Below the pieces are notes generated by a model. That model ran no database searches and was not told the origin of the DNA. It saw nothing but the letters and a program-made list of their open reading frames with translations. A stretch of 64,000 nt of DNA, from positions 23,562,501 to 23,626,500 of the forward strand of contig OY987268.1 in the NCBI GenBank assembly GCA_963920665.1, written 5' to 3'. This document shows, piece after piece, positions 32,011-44,600 of the stretch. The DNA comes from Straminergon stramineum (taxonomy: Eukaryota > Streptophyta > Bryopsida > Hypnales > Calliergonaceae). The translations under genes were made by a program, and so were the position numbers. The first letter of the stretch is position 1; the number at the start of each line of letters is the position of its first letter.

Positions 32011-34991
32011 TCATTACTTACAAATCTTCTGCGCATCAGTTGAGCTGCTCCAGCAATTGTCTAGAGCTGTTAAGGACGGCCAGAAATGAATCAGAATGGA
32101 ATTAGAATTGTGCAGAATTTACTAATGAAGCAGGTTTAAATCTCATCACATATACGTGAAGGGGGGTTACTCTTCTGTAGGTAATTGAAGAATGAAATCA
32201 GAATAGACTGCCGGATCTAGAAGCCAACTCGTTTACAGTTTGCTTTTATGCCTAGAAGCAAATCTAGAAGCCACTCGTTTACAGTTCCAGCTTGGTGTTC
32301 GATAGCGGTAACTCTGAAGTCCACCCTACAAGAGTTTTGGTGGAGCTAGGATATAACTTCCGTTTAAAGGCTTTCACCTGACCCGGCATAAAAAAATTTG
32401 GTGTCTTGTTTTCTGTGCTTGATCAGGTCACCAGCCTTCCGAGCGACCATGACACGTCAAAGAGAGGTTCCAGAAAGAGGGGATTTAGATTCCCTAAAAT
32501 GCTAAGCTGTGCCCGCATATCACCGGGGAATGTCATCGACTGACATTAGTTAGTCGGTGAATGGTCAGTTTTGGGGTATAGTTCACTGGCTTTATTGAAA
32601 AAGATTCAATAGTACTGGTCACTTTTTCATGTACCAGTGGATGCAGGCACCCACATTGATGTGTTTTTTTTGGTCCCGGACCGAAGGGGAGGGAGGCTTT
32701 GCATTGACAGAAACTATCATGAGGAAGTTTGAGCAGGTTCCTTACTTGAAAAGCGAGTCAATGCTACAGGGATGGAGCCTTTTGTAATGTAGCTGCTTGT
32801 TTTTGATTGTATATCATTCTTGGGGGCTCCCTTCTATAGTTTGACTATAGTCAGAATAACTCATTATTATGCTACATGATTGAAGAGGAGCTTGCAATTA
32901 AAGATTTTCAACAATTTTTGGTAATAAATGGGGGATGCCATGCATGAAAGTCAATGGAATGAGTTCTTGAAGTTCTGGAATGTTATGAGAGAAGATGTAG
33001 CCTTATCTCCTAGTTTGTTGGGTCTCTCTTTCACCTTCATAGGATTCACTCATGTCATTTACTATGTCATCTTCTTATTTTGATCCCCACTATTGTACTT
33101 GTAAATGTCTCTTGTAGACATGCTTGAGATATCTTGAAGCTTATTGTCTTCTTAGTGTCACCCTAAAGTACATCATTAATGACGTGGATTATAAGAAAGA
33201 TTGTGCTACACAAACCACTAACTCAATATGACTTGATTAAAAATACTTGTTGAATGACTCAAACGAATAAATAAAAAATGACATTGATCATAAAAAGATT
33301 GAGCGACAAACCACTAACTTCAAATGAATTAAGTGCAAATGTGTGTTGATTGACACAAAACTTTGCAAAAAAAATATAATTTATTGAATGTTTTGAAATC
33401 ATTGTTTTATGAATTTTAGTATAGAGATAATGAAAATGACTTTAGAAGTGAAAGTTAGAGCATCCTCAATGTGCTTAATTATGTATTTGGTGGACCAATC
33501 TGAAGCCTTAATATATAGAATGTTAGATAAGATCCCATCACATGTGTACAATTAATCAAGAAGAACTCATCTAAACTTGATGATAATGAATGGCTTAATG
33601 CACTTAGTAAACTCAAAAAGTATAATGGAAAATATAAATTCATAAGAAGGAAGCCTATATTTAGTTTTTTCATTCATTTTGGCAAATATCATATGAGATT
33701 TTTAGTTGCATCAAGAATGCTTTTGAACGACCTTTGTACATGGTTTTGTTGGATGAGAATTGCTCCTCTATAGACCTATGCCCCCCAATAGTTTCCTATA
33801 TAGCATTAATTGCATTCTCATACAAACACAATGATTTTGGAATAGTCATTTTAAGTTCCTTTGTGACACAAAGGAATCTAGCACTAAAGGTGCTAACTTG
33901 TCTATAAATGCATTAATTTTGTCAAGAAATGAACCGATTTGGATGAATTTTGTAGTAGAATTGGGGCCTAAAGTAGGGTGATGGAACTAGGTGGTTGGCA
34001 TAAATGGGGTGGTCTACCTTAAATTTATTTTGTGTGGAGCTAGATGAAACATATTGTTTTGATCTTATATACACATTTTTCAAGTATTTACAAGGTAGGG
34101 GTTCTAAGGGTTCTTTTGACCTAGCTAGACATGGATAACAGATCTTTGGTTTTTTTTATTACACAAAAATGAGGATTTACACCATTCACTAGTGAATCTT
34201 GTTAGGTACACTTGATCATCCAAAGTTTTATAAGCAAATAAAGGGGCAACCTATGGAGAATATATTAGCATTTTTTAATTTATATTGACCCCTTTAGGAT
34301 GTTCAATACAACTTAGGAGGCTTGTATTTGGTTTCTCTTGCCAAAGTTTCCATGTAGACAACATTGTTTGACTTTTTTCCAAGGATTTTTTGAAATGAGA
34401 TTTTTGCAATAAAATATGGCAATAATTGAGTAGAAACATAATTTCTTAAACACTTTCTTGGTTGATTCCTCAGTGGATTCAAAGTTCTTAAAAAATTCTT
34501 GGTATATTGTGCATTCTTTGAAAGTGTCATACTAGGCCATATTGGGCCATATTTCAACATTTAGTAGGGATGGGAAGTTGCATTTCTTAATTTTAATCGG
34601 GTTTTTTCTTTTGCTACTACCTTTAGAAGGGTTTAGCATAGTTGAATTTGACATGATCTAATTCGTGAAGTATATGTTATAATTCTTGAAGACTAGAAAT
34701 ACGTGTTTACTTCCAAAAATATGATTTCAGAAGAAAATATTGGCAATACTAACATTGATCATGTACCAAACTAATATGGCAAACTTTGCTTACCATCCTT
34801 GAAAATTAGAACTTCCCAATTAGTATATAGCCTTCTACCCAAGCAGTAAGTAAAAACAATAAGACAATTATACAAATTAAATAAAGAAGCAACTTGGTAG
34901 CCAACCAAAAAGCCAAGATGACTAGAGCTTCATTGCCTAACATTGCTTCAACTATTGTTTTGCCAAAAGAACCATGCATTGCTACACTATA
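32011..34991. other. Intergenic DNA, no gene seen
   Basis: Frames are short and without domains. Two diverged copies of a roughly 100-bp unit adjoin at about 33180-33370: each has AAAGATTG, ACAAACCACTAACT, then a GACTTGATTAA-like or GAATTAAGTG-like block. Nothing else was recognised. Confidence 0.4.
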
Positions 34992-36111
34992 TGTCACGAC
35001 CCTCATCACAAGGCGTGTCCGTGCCACCTTGGTGAGCAAGGGGGACATTGGGGGTGACTCCCCAAGCCTTGCAAGAGATGAGGTGAGGGGGACTAGGAGT
35101 CCCGAGCGATCAGAGCAATGTAACGCTTTGATCCGGACGAATTTGGGGGCGTGTGATACATGCTTGGAAAGGTCTTGAGAAGACGCTTCCAGCCGTCCAA
35201 AGAACGCGTGATTTGGACTTGCGAGTCAAAAGTTATGGGCGTTCAAAGTCGGGGTGTCCCGGTCGCGCCGGGAGCGCCCTGGCCGCGCCGGGAGTGTCCC
35301 GAATCTTTGGAGGGCGATAACTTTGCGAGTACTTGTCCGAATGGAGCAAGTGAGCAGTCCATCGACATCTACGCGTCGCGTAGATGTCGAAAATGGAGTC
35401 GCATGTGCAATTTAGATCCCGGACCGCAAAGTTATGCCGGGTGGAAGTTCGGGAGTCCCAAACTAGTGCGAATTGGGAGAAACGGGGTGGTCTTCCAAAA
35501 CCAAAGGGTGTTTGGGAGTCCCCCTTGACATACAAGGGGGGGGGCTGCCGAATCCCGCAGAGAGTACTATGAGGAGGGGTGGTCTCCCTCCTCACTCCCG
35601 GATGGTGCCATGGTGAACCTAAGTGGCCCTAGGTGGTGAGACTAGTGTTGGAGCCTCACCACCACTTGTGTGTTACCATGGAGTGCTTGTGCACTCCTTG
35701 ATATCGGTTGGGTGGTGTTTCACTCTACACTAGGCCATGGTGTGAGTCCTGTTTGGTGAGTCCCGATTAGTGAGTCCCGAAATGAGTTGGGTTGGGCCTA
35801 GTGGGGAATTGGGTCCCATTCAAGGGCGGTTAGCACCGGTGGGAGTAGTGCCTCACCAAGTGCTTGGACATCAATGGAAGTTCCGCCCCATGTCATCAAA
35901 TGACATGCCCGGTGTCTTGTGGGAGTTAAGTATTGGAAGGAAAGGGTTGGGAGTCACGGAGGAATGGGGAACCCCGTGACTTGAGTTGAAACCTAACATT
36001 GTAGGTGCGTGGCATGTGCAGTGTTAGGAGAGCGTGAACCTTAGTGGTACTAAGGTATTAAGTGTTTAGAAAGTGAGCTTAAAGTGGTAAGTGTTACTAA
36101 GGGACGCGACA
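34992..36111 (+). mobile_element. Solo LTR A (1120 bp), target duplication CTATA
   Basis: The element starts TGTCACGACCC and ends GGGACGCGACA (TG...CA). It is flanked by the perfect 5-bp direct repeat CTATA (34987-34991 and 36112-36116). It is much richer in G and C than its surroundings. The interior has GC-rich direct repeats (GCGCCGGGAG at about 35266 and 35286) and GTGAGTCCCGA repeats at about 35756-35781. No internal retrotransposon domain follows it, so it is a solo LTR left by LTR-LTR recombination. A second inverted copy of the family lies at 37587-60641. Confidence 0.88.
35362..35390. repeat. Perfect 29-bp palindrome inside solo LTR A
   Basis: TCGACATCTACGCG, a single T, then CGCGTAGATGTCGA form a perfect inverted repeat with a 1-base centre. 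It could form a cruciform or a strong RNA hairpin in an LTR transcript. Confidence 0.85.
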
Positions 36112-36294
36112 CTATAGAAGTTCTTGTAGTAAAAAAGTTTCTATTTTATAATTAGATTCTTCCATCAAGGCTCATTGACAAACCTTGTTTGAAACTAAAA
36201 CTAAAATTTTCTTGTCACAAAAATAAAAAAAGAATGTAGACAAATGATTGCAAGAATCACTTGTCCTATTTTTTTGTCCTTTTGACCTTGGACA
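36112..36294. other. AT-rich spacer between solo LTR A and the foldback
   Basis: It begins with the CTATA target duplication. Nothing else was recognised. Confidence 0.4.
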
Positions 36295-36496
36295 CACTAA
36301 AAGAAAACATTGTCAATTTCAACAATATCTGGGTGATACAAAATGCAATTTTCTGCCAAAAAACGCAGTTTTTGCGTTGGCCTAAATGCAGTTTTCAGAA
36401 AATTGCATTTGGGCCAATGCAAAAACTGTGTTTTTTGGCAGAAAATTGCATTTTGTGTCACCTAGTTTTTGAAACCGACAATGTTTTCTTCTAGTG
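36295..36496. mobile_element. CACTA-ended foldback MITE (about 202 bp)
   Basis: The sequence starts CACTAAAAGAAAACATTGTC and ends GACAATGTTTTCTTCTAGTG. Nearly its whole length is an inverted repeat: the arms share ACAAAATGCAATTTTCTGCC and CAGTTTTTGC and meet near 36400. The CACTA/TAGTG termini fit the CACTA superfamily. The 3-bp flanks are ACA and ATA, an imperfect target duplication. The inner terminal sequence differs from the large CACTA element at 37717. Confidence 0.7.
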
Positions 36497-37586
36497 ATAG
36501 GTGGTTTTTTGTTCATAACTTTTGCATTGCATGTTAGTTTTACATGAAATTTAAAATGAAGATACATGTGGTAGTTGTAGACATTGAGTAATGTTTGCAT
36601 TAAAAAAATATTATTTTATTACTTTTAAATAGCCCCCAATTGGATGTCTACCTTGGCCATTTTGGAGGGGTTTAGTACTATTTTTAACCTACAAATGCAA
36701 ATTTGAAGCTCAAAATTGAATGACAAGGACTTATACTAAAGTTAGACAAGCTTTCAAAGAGATTTTCTAAAAATAGGAAATTATTTACCTTCCACATGTG
36801 TTTAAAGTATACTACCTTGAGTACCTTCATACAAGTGCAAAGAACACAATTTTTTCCCAAAGATGAAAATAATTGAGAAGGAGCACCTTTGAGTTAGGTA
36901 AATTGTTTTTTTTCTTGAATTCAATTTATTTTTCTTATTTTCTAAAAATCAAACATCAAATTGTCCATTTTCTTGATATTTTCCAGTTTTTTTTGTTCAT
37001 AACTTTCAGAGATATACTATTTTCAATGCTATACAAATTATCTATATTTTTTTTTCATTTTTATTCCAAAAGTCATAGTACTCACTCAAATAGGCCATCT
37101 TGAGCCAAAATTGGTAGGTATTTCTTATAACAATCCAAACCCAACTCTTTACAAAAATGAAAGATTCTGAAAACCTAGCTTGTTACAAAAATGCAAAATG
37201 AAACCAAACATTGCCTACTTCCAAAAAAGAAAAAACCCCAAATCTCAATTGTACAAATAAATAAATAAACCCTAAACATAGCTTATTACAAAATATAAAC
37301 GAATCAAAGACACTAACTTGTTTCAAACATATGAAATTATATATGCTAATTGACATGTAATGTTGTAGTCTAATTTTTTTTAATGGCATGATTGCTTCCA
37401 TTTCAAGTAGAAACAAAGATATTATTCAAGAAAAAATCCAAAGCATAATATTTAAGGAAATCCAATTGTGAGATGGTAGGTGGAGAGGTCATTCTTGTAA
37501 TGAAATCCATTGTTTATCATAAATCCTGAAAAAGTATGGGACAATTTGAAGATGCTAGCTCAACAACTCATTGTCAAGAGGAAGGA
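36497..37586. other. AT-rich DNA, no gene seen
   Basis: Low-complexity T-rich frames only. AAGGA at 37582-37586 is the left target duplication of solo LTR B. Confidence 0.4.
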
Positions 37587-37716
37587 TATTGTGCCCCTTA
37601 GTGCCCCTTGAGTTCCTTAAGCTCACCTCCAAGTGCTCCCCAAACATTTAACTCCTTAATGACACCAAGGGTCACTATCCCCTAACATTGTACATGCCAC
37701 GCACCTACATTGTTAC
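37587..37716 (-). mobile_element. Solo LTR B, left part (130 bp)
   Basis: It starts TATTGTGCCCCTTAGT, which differs from the reverse complement of LTR A's end (TGTCGCGTCCCTTAGT) only by transitions, mostly at CpG-derived positions. It runs to GCACCTACATTGTTAC, where the CACTA element interrupts it. The remainder resumes at 59199. AAGGA precedes it and follows the other end (60642-60646). Confidence 0.82.
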
Positions 37717-37880
37717 TACTACAAGGAAACGGGCTTCGAGTTGACAGTTGTTTGACAAAAAAATGTCTGAGATGACTACTGACCCCTTTACTAACCCAAC
37801 TTCTGTCAATGTGTACATCTGCAACGTTTGAGTGTCAATTCTCTGTCAATTTTTTGTCATAGTCGTGTCGACAACTGCTT
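37717..37880. repeat. Left subterminal repeats of the CACTA element
   Basis: GAGTTGACAG, TTTGACAA, TCTGTCAATG, GTGTCAATTC, CTGTCAATTT and TCGACAACTG recur within about 160 bp. The TTGACA core occurs in both orientations. In En/Spm, subterminal repeats of this kind bind the TNPA protein. The role here is inferred. Confidence 0.6.
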
Positions 37881-40800
37881 CGTATTTCACTGTACCTGCA
37901 CCTTTTGAACTTTGTATTTCTCATTTATAGCAATTAAAATAACCAACTTCCTCATCATAAAATATTTCAAAAAATGATTGCCTACATACTTCATCTAAAT
38001 CTTCTTCACATATTTCTATTGATATCGATGGTCATAGCGGATCACAGTATCGATCCATCACTGACATTCACTCGTTTTAGGAAATCTGTAAGAGGAAATT
38101 GTGTCATTGAAGCCTATTCGTTTCATGAATTTTCTTTTCATATGCTCAGAGTCTCGAATATTATTCATGTACAAACAAATAGCTCCTCGGCATTCCATAA
38201 CCATTCATACTATTCATAACCATTTCATAACCAACTTACCCTGCTTTGCACCCCTTCATGTACACTACCTATTATTCCTACTTAGCTTTTTACTTCTGTA
38301 ATTTTGATCATCACTTTGCTCCTTCAATGTGTACAGGTTCAGAAGTAGTAGGGCACTCATTCCATAACTAGACTACCTAGCCAGGTGAGCAACATTCACT
38401 ACATTGAAAATCAACATTTAGAATCACTACCTCTCTTTTTCTTCACAACTATCACTATAAGAAAAAGGAGGTCCTTTTGAAGCGTGCTTGTCCTACACCT
38501 TTATATGAATCTGCATAAAGTATCGGTACTGGTAGGAGCCTACAAACACTTTTCACAATAAAAAAAAACGCATTCTTCCTATACTCTTTTACATTCTGCA
38601 CATCATTCAATTTATTCCAACTTCAACAGCTTTCCAAATTGAATCCTTGATATAGGATACGTGTAGAAGACGACAACAATCACTAGGGAAACAAAAGATG
38701 AATCCATATTGGCTACAGCAAATCCATGCTCTCTACCTTTTCCATGTTTTCAACTTGTTCTTACTAGGGTATGCTGCTACATATGTCATCGTTGTCTTCA
38801 TATGTCATCATTGTTGCCACTACTTGTTGTGAAAACCATCCGTTATGACACTCTTAGCATTCCTCAATCCAGAGACACTTCATTTTAATTTTAAAGGTAA
38901 ATTAGATGGTTATTGCACCAAATAGCCCGTTACTTTGTTACATCATCAACCCATATATATTGCACACTTTGATTTTTCAATTCAACGCTGAAACTCTCCA
39001 TTTCACTGAATATGTACTTGACTACATTACAATATCTGACAAAATAATGTACTTGACTTTCCAAAGAAGCACAACAATTTATTGTAGTAGATGTACAATA
39101 TCCCACCATTCAAAGTACATACATTCCAAACTTGAGAAGTTAGGAATCAAAACACAAATGAGGTCATCCCTGATGCAAACCAACGCATCTAAACATTAGT
39201 AATCACATGTGACACACATGTGCAACCTAGTATTCATGAAGCCAAATGCTACAAATGACTTTACGAAATAGAAGCCATTGCATAAGATTAATGGTCCAAT
39301 TAGCAATTGCAACGCATTCCATTAGTATATGTTCCTCTCCATGCATGTAAAAATGAAAGTGCATTTTGTTGACGTTGACTAAATGGTGGTCATGCACTTC
39401 TTGTAAGCCAACAATAGCTACTCTCAACCTTTACCGACTTTGAAGTACCTACCTATACAATTTTGATAAGTATGTCATCCAGAAATGCTACTACTATGTC
39501 TTAACTCCTAAGATGATGTCAAGACTTACGGTAGGAGATACATTTATTGTGGATGAATTCCACTTCACCTGGAACTCTTTGTCACAACTCTATAGAATCC
39601 AGGACTCACGCATGAATAGAGTAACACGTGACCATACTAGGAGAGCGACATCATCATGGGGTCAATCAGTGACTACAATTGCATAGAAAATTCATATTGA
39701 CAGGAGTCCATGAGCCGAATTCTACAACAACTCCCACAATTTCACTCAATACTTTGCCAAAAATATATATAATCTTCATAGACTACTAATATAGGATCTT
39801 CATCAAACATTGTTTATACGGCAACTGTGTCATTCTTTTGTACGTTCCTGAACTCCACTTCCATTGCAATGATCATTTTTGCCAAACTATAACGAATTAC
39901 ACTTTCCTATTCTATTGCATTGCAATACTCAAGAGAGCCTTCAACATTTCTTAAAATAGAAGCTGCACTATTTGGTCTTCTATGGCAGTTTAAAGTTTAT
40001 TGACAAGTAATTTATGATCCCAATTATCTCCCTACTTTTGGAATGCCCATCATTCTCATCAAGACTATGCGATCTACCGGAGAAAAATTATTTAAAAGCA
40101 CTATACCTCAAGTTCACGCCCACATGAACCACCAATGCAACCGAAGCCAACATCTTCAACACCTGGGCACCTACAACTGGAAGGTAGTTGACAAAAAATA
40201 AGATTCAGTTTTGCGTGAAATTTAACTACAGTAAGCAAGGCAAAAGGAAGTCGACTTCTCACTTGTTGGTACATTAATTTCATAATCTTATCAACAACAC
40301 TACTCTCTCTACTAAAATTCGCCTACATATTGTTTCAACTGATGAGCACATTATTGTTTGCAGAAATGTGCTCTTTCATTTAAAAACAACATATTTGTAA
40401 GAAGTAGGAAGGGAAATGCTTTCAAGGGCTTCGATACATTTACAAGAATTACAGCATTGAAGCTTACCATCACAGTCTCTTGAAGTCGAGGATGCTTTAT
40501 AGACTTTTCTTGCTATAGGCAGAAGTCACCACTTTGACAACAAATTTCACACGGCCTCAATAGAATTGAAGGCTCCCAGTTCCCGAGAAATACTACTTCG
40601 TCCACACTACACATTTACAACAATCATAGACGTTACAATTGTCAGAATAATATGCACTTGTCCTTCTAATTGTTTCATGAAATCTAGGACTCCAACAATA
40701 ATGCAATTCCCAAAATACTGTGCAATTCAAATGAAACTAGCAATTTGATTCTTCTGGTGGTGGTATCCAATACCAACTAACATTGTCTTCACTAAACATC

Positions 40801-41614
40801 CTATAATACTTCCACATAGAATGAGCTTTGGCTGGCAATGTCAATCACAACATCGCTTGGCATGTCCAACTCTTAGTTCTCAATAAGGTTCAAATCATGA
40901 GATGCTTTTCTTCATAGAACATTAACACTAAAGACTCTTTTTTTAAGAAATAGTTTTCTTCTTTGAAAATAAAAGACATCTATGACAACCACTTCGACAC
41001 CAAAAAATCATCCACAACATGGGAATCATATGTACAAGCACAATATGCCTAACCTAAATTAAAGTCATTAATCCCAAACTTCATGTGAAATTTCCTTCTA
41101 CCTCTACCATCCATTTTGTACATGATTAAATTTTACATTCAAAACAATGCTCTATCCACTCCAAAATTCCGCTTTCACCGAGGACAATACGTGTCCCTTT
41201 TGTACTATATGTAAAAGACATAAAAAATAGATGGCACTCAAAGATGGATAACTTCATTTACAAAACATCAATTTCACTCACAATTTAATGTACCACTCAT
41301 CATTGTAGGAGTAAATTTAGCCAATATGTCAGACAATTCGAATTCTCACCTATGTTGAAGAACCTTCATTGTTGTCTAGTGGAGTTGACATACTTTCGAC
41401 AATTCCTGTGCTCTGTTCCTTACCTCTTCCTCTTTCTTCCATTGTGTCACAATGGCACACCGATTCCACTCGGCACTTGTTACGTCTTCGTTGTCCAATT
41501 TCTTCTTCTCGTAATTGAACATTGGATCATCGACTGCTTCCTAGGATTTCCGCGTATAGAAGCTCTTCCTCGTCTCTGTCCTCGGTTGAAGCAGTACTGC
41601 ATTCTCCTTCATTA
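37881..41614. other. CACTA interior, left part, no gene recognised
   Basis: Frames are under 110 aa and have no recognised domain. The most 3' part may include the tail and 3' UTR of the transposase gene (-). Confidence 0.4.
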
Positions 41615-41668
41615 CCTTCCTCTAGAACTTGACTATCTAGGCCTTCCTCTAGAACTCAACTATCTAGG
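41615..41668. repeat. 27-bp tandem duplication in the CACTA element
   Basis: Two adjacent copies of CCTTCCTCTAGAACT plus TATCTAGG differ at two positions (TTGAC against TCAAC in the middle). The length is a multiple of three, at the 3' side of the transposase frame. Confidence 0.75.
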
Positions 41669-44600
41669 CCGTCTCGACTAGGACCCATTTTGTGAACAAC
41701 ACTAGCACAACTTGCAGGCGGTCTACCTCGACCATGTCCTCCTCGACGCCCAACAACAGTCTCATGACCTACCCTTCTGTGAAGGGTCCGATGCCTCCTT
41801 CCTCCTAGCACCTCCTGTACAAGAACATCTAGCCCTATGTTCATTGTTGCTTGTGGCCCTTCCCCTACTTTCCTTTCCGGACGCAGCCCTTTGAAGTCTT
41901 CATCTGCACCCATTCTAAACATTTTTGTTTCTGTTTTGTCTTCATTAAATGGCAACACCCGTCTACCTCTGACCTCCTTCCTTAGAACTATTTTCCAACC
42001 TCGATCCTCTCTTGCGTTACAATAATAGACTTGCTCACAATGTTTAGGAAATGCAAAGCTATCTCGACAAACAACACCTGGTCTTCTCTCATAGTTTGCT
42101 AAAGTGAACCCCCACTTATCTTTTTTTATTGTGGCATTTTCTCCACGGTAATTTGCTTTCACTAAGTCACAAACAAGCACTATGACACAATGTCGTTTGT
42201 AGTTCAATTCCAATATCTCCTCAATGTGACCAACATACTCTACATTTGCCTCTACTTGATTGGCATCATGGATTCCGTTCCTACATATTTGTCTGAATGT
42301 TGCAACCACCCCACTATCCATTGTCTTCAAGGACTATTCAGAACTAAGTACTCGATAATGATTTCCAAAAGAATACATGCTTTTGTAAGTTGTGGCCATC
42401 TCCAACGAACCTCTAGCTATGTCTAGCACCATAGGATTGACAATCACACCTACTTGCTACTCCCATCTAACCTCTTCTAAGAGCCACTCGGAAAAATCTA
42501 ATAACCTTTGGAGCTCCATGGGATAGACAAATCTATGCCTCCGACTCCCTCGTCGTTGGGCCCGCCAATAATTGTGTCTTGCCATGTTCCGTTCATTTAA
42601 TGCTTCTTCATATCTCCTATTTATTACATAAATATAGTAATGAGTCCAATGTCATTGTAGAATTTGCGTCCATGCAACTACATGTAAGGGTTTCCTACGA
42701 CGTCATTCACAAATGCACTTCAAGATTCCAAATCCTTCATTTACCTAGAAAACCCAATATAACCAAGAAAGCTATACTACAATAATCTTACTAAGTGATG
42801 CCCTTACCAACCGTGAGAAAATTGTCCACGCATTCTATTCGAAAAAGATAGAGACTTTACATTCTGTAGACGTCTAGGTGCTCACTATTGTCCAAAATAA
42901 AGCTATGAATTTCTTTTTGAAACTCCAAAGACATGAAGCAGTCTTGTTTTGCACCTTCTAAAACTTCATCATACATTGTAGGTTCTTCATTATCATCCCA
43001 TTCTCTCTTCGTGGTTGATGTATACTCTGCAAGGTATTCATTCAAAAAACCTATGGACTCTTCCCTCAAATAATCGTATGCCATGCTACCTTCAGGCTTT
43101 GCTTTGTTTTTCACAAAACCTTTCAAAACCTTCATATACCTCTCAAATGGATACATCCATCGTGTGTGCATAGGCCCACATATAAACAACTCTTCTACCA
43201 AATGTATAGGCAAATGCATGATGACCACAAAGATTGATGGTGACATTTCTTTCTCCAATGAACAAATTGTTTCGGCCACATCTTCCAACATCTACAACTT
43301 CTGAGATGATTCTACCACCTTCGCACATATTCTCTTGAACAACCTACTCACTCGCATTATAGCCCCAATAACTTTTGGATCCCCAATGTTCTACAAGCAC
43401 ACATGTAGAACTTGCTGAGGTAGAACTTGCTGCAATAGAATGTGGTAATTATGTGTTTTCAATCCACTTAGCTTACCATCTTTAATTCTTTGCTTCAATG
43501 GGCCCATGTAGTTACTAGGGAACTTGATGTTGCTCAATGTGGCAAGGAACTCGTCTCGTTCTTCTTTGCTTAATACATAAGGAATGTTTGGCATGAAGAA
43601 AGTCATCCCATCTGGGTTTCTTTGTAAATGCAAATGCCTTCGAATGCCACGAGCACGCATGTCTTCTCTTGATTTCACACCATCAATTTCTCCAAATGAA
43701 GTGCAAACTAAATTTTCACACAGATTTTTCTTGCAATGTTTTGGATCCAATAAGTGCCTTGCTAGTAGTTTTTGTCAAAAACAAGGTAAAAACAGTGTAG
43801 CTTATTATGAAACAGTGAAAACGCATCATTACACCTAAGACCCTCTACACGCCAGAATAGGGTGCACACTTCCAATAGTCATTTTAGATGCAACACAAAC
43901 GGTCTTCAATTCATTTACATTCCACTAAATGGAGGAAGTTAATTAATTAAACAATTTAAGTACTACATTATTAGGGTAACAACGATTCCTAGACAACCAC
44001 ATTCAAGGAACATTGCACACTTCAATTGCAAAGAGAAAATAAAATAGCTACCCTACATGCATATGACCAAATTCCGGAACCCAGTTGGATTCTGGTCTTT
44101 CGCAATAACTACTGCATTTCGGCAACTATGGACAAGTAAACAGACTCATGAACATTGTATGCCTTTCATATTACTAAAAGGCAATGACACTAGAATTAGA
44201 GATCTTACCTTCCAGTAAGGTAGTTGAAAAAGAATGTTGACCCTCTTCACGCCAGTGCATTTCAGTGGGTCATGTTCCGAATTCTGACAACCACTGCATT
44301 GGAGAAAGGACTCCCTCCATACTCCTCAATGTATGATTGTTTCACGAGACTGTCGAGGTGGGGTGGAGTCATGGTTTGTATGTCCATTGAACGTTGCTCT
44401 TGCACTCCTCCACCGATGGTTTTCCTTCAACCACCTCCAATTATTAAGGTATACGGTCATCGATGCCTCCTTTGAATGTTGACCTCCGGTTCCTTCCCCG
44501 CATATTGGGCACCCTGCACAACCTTTCCCTGCTTGGCCTGAAATCAGAGTATACGCTGAAAAGTCATTAATAGTCCACATCAACATCCCTTGCATTTTGA

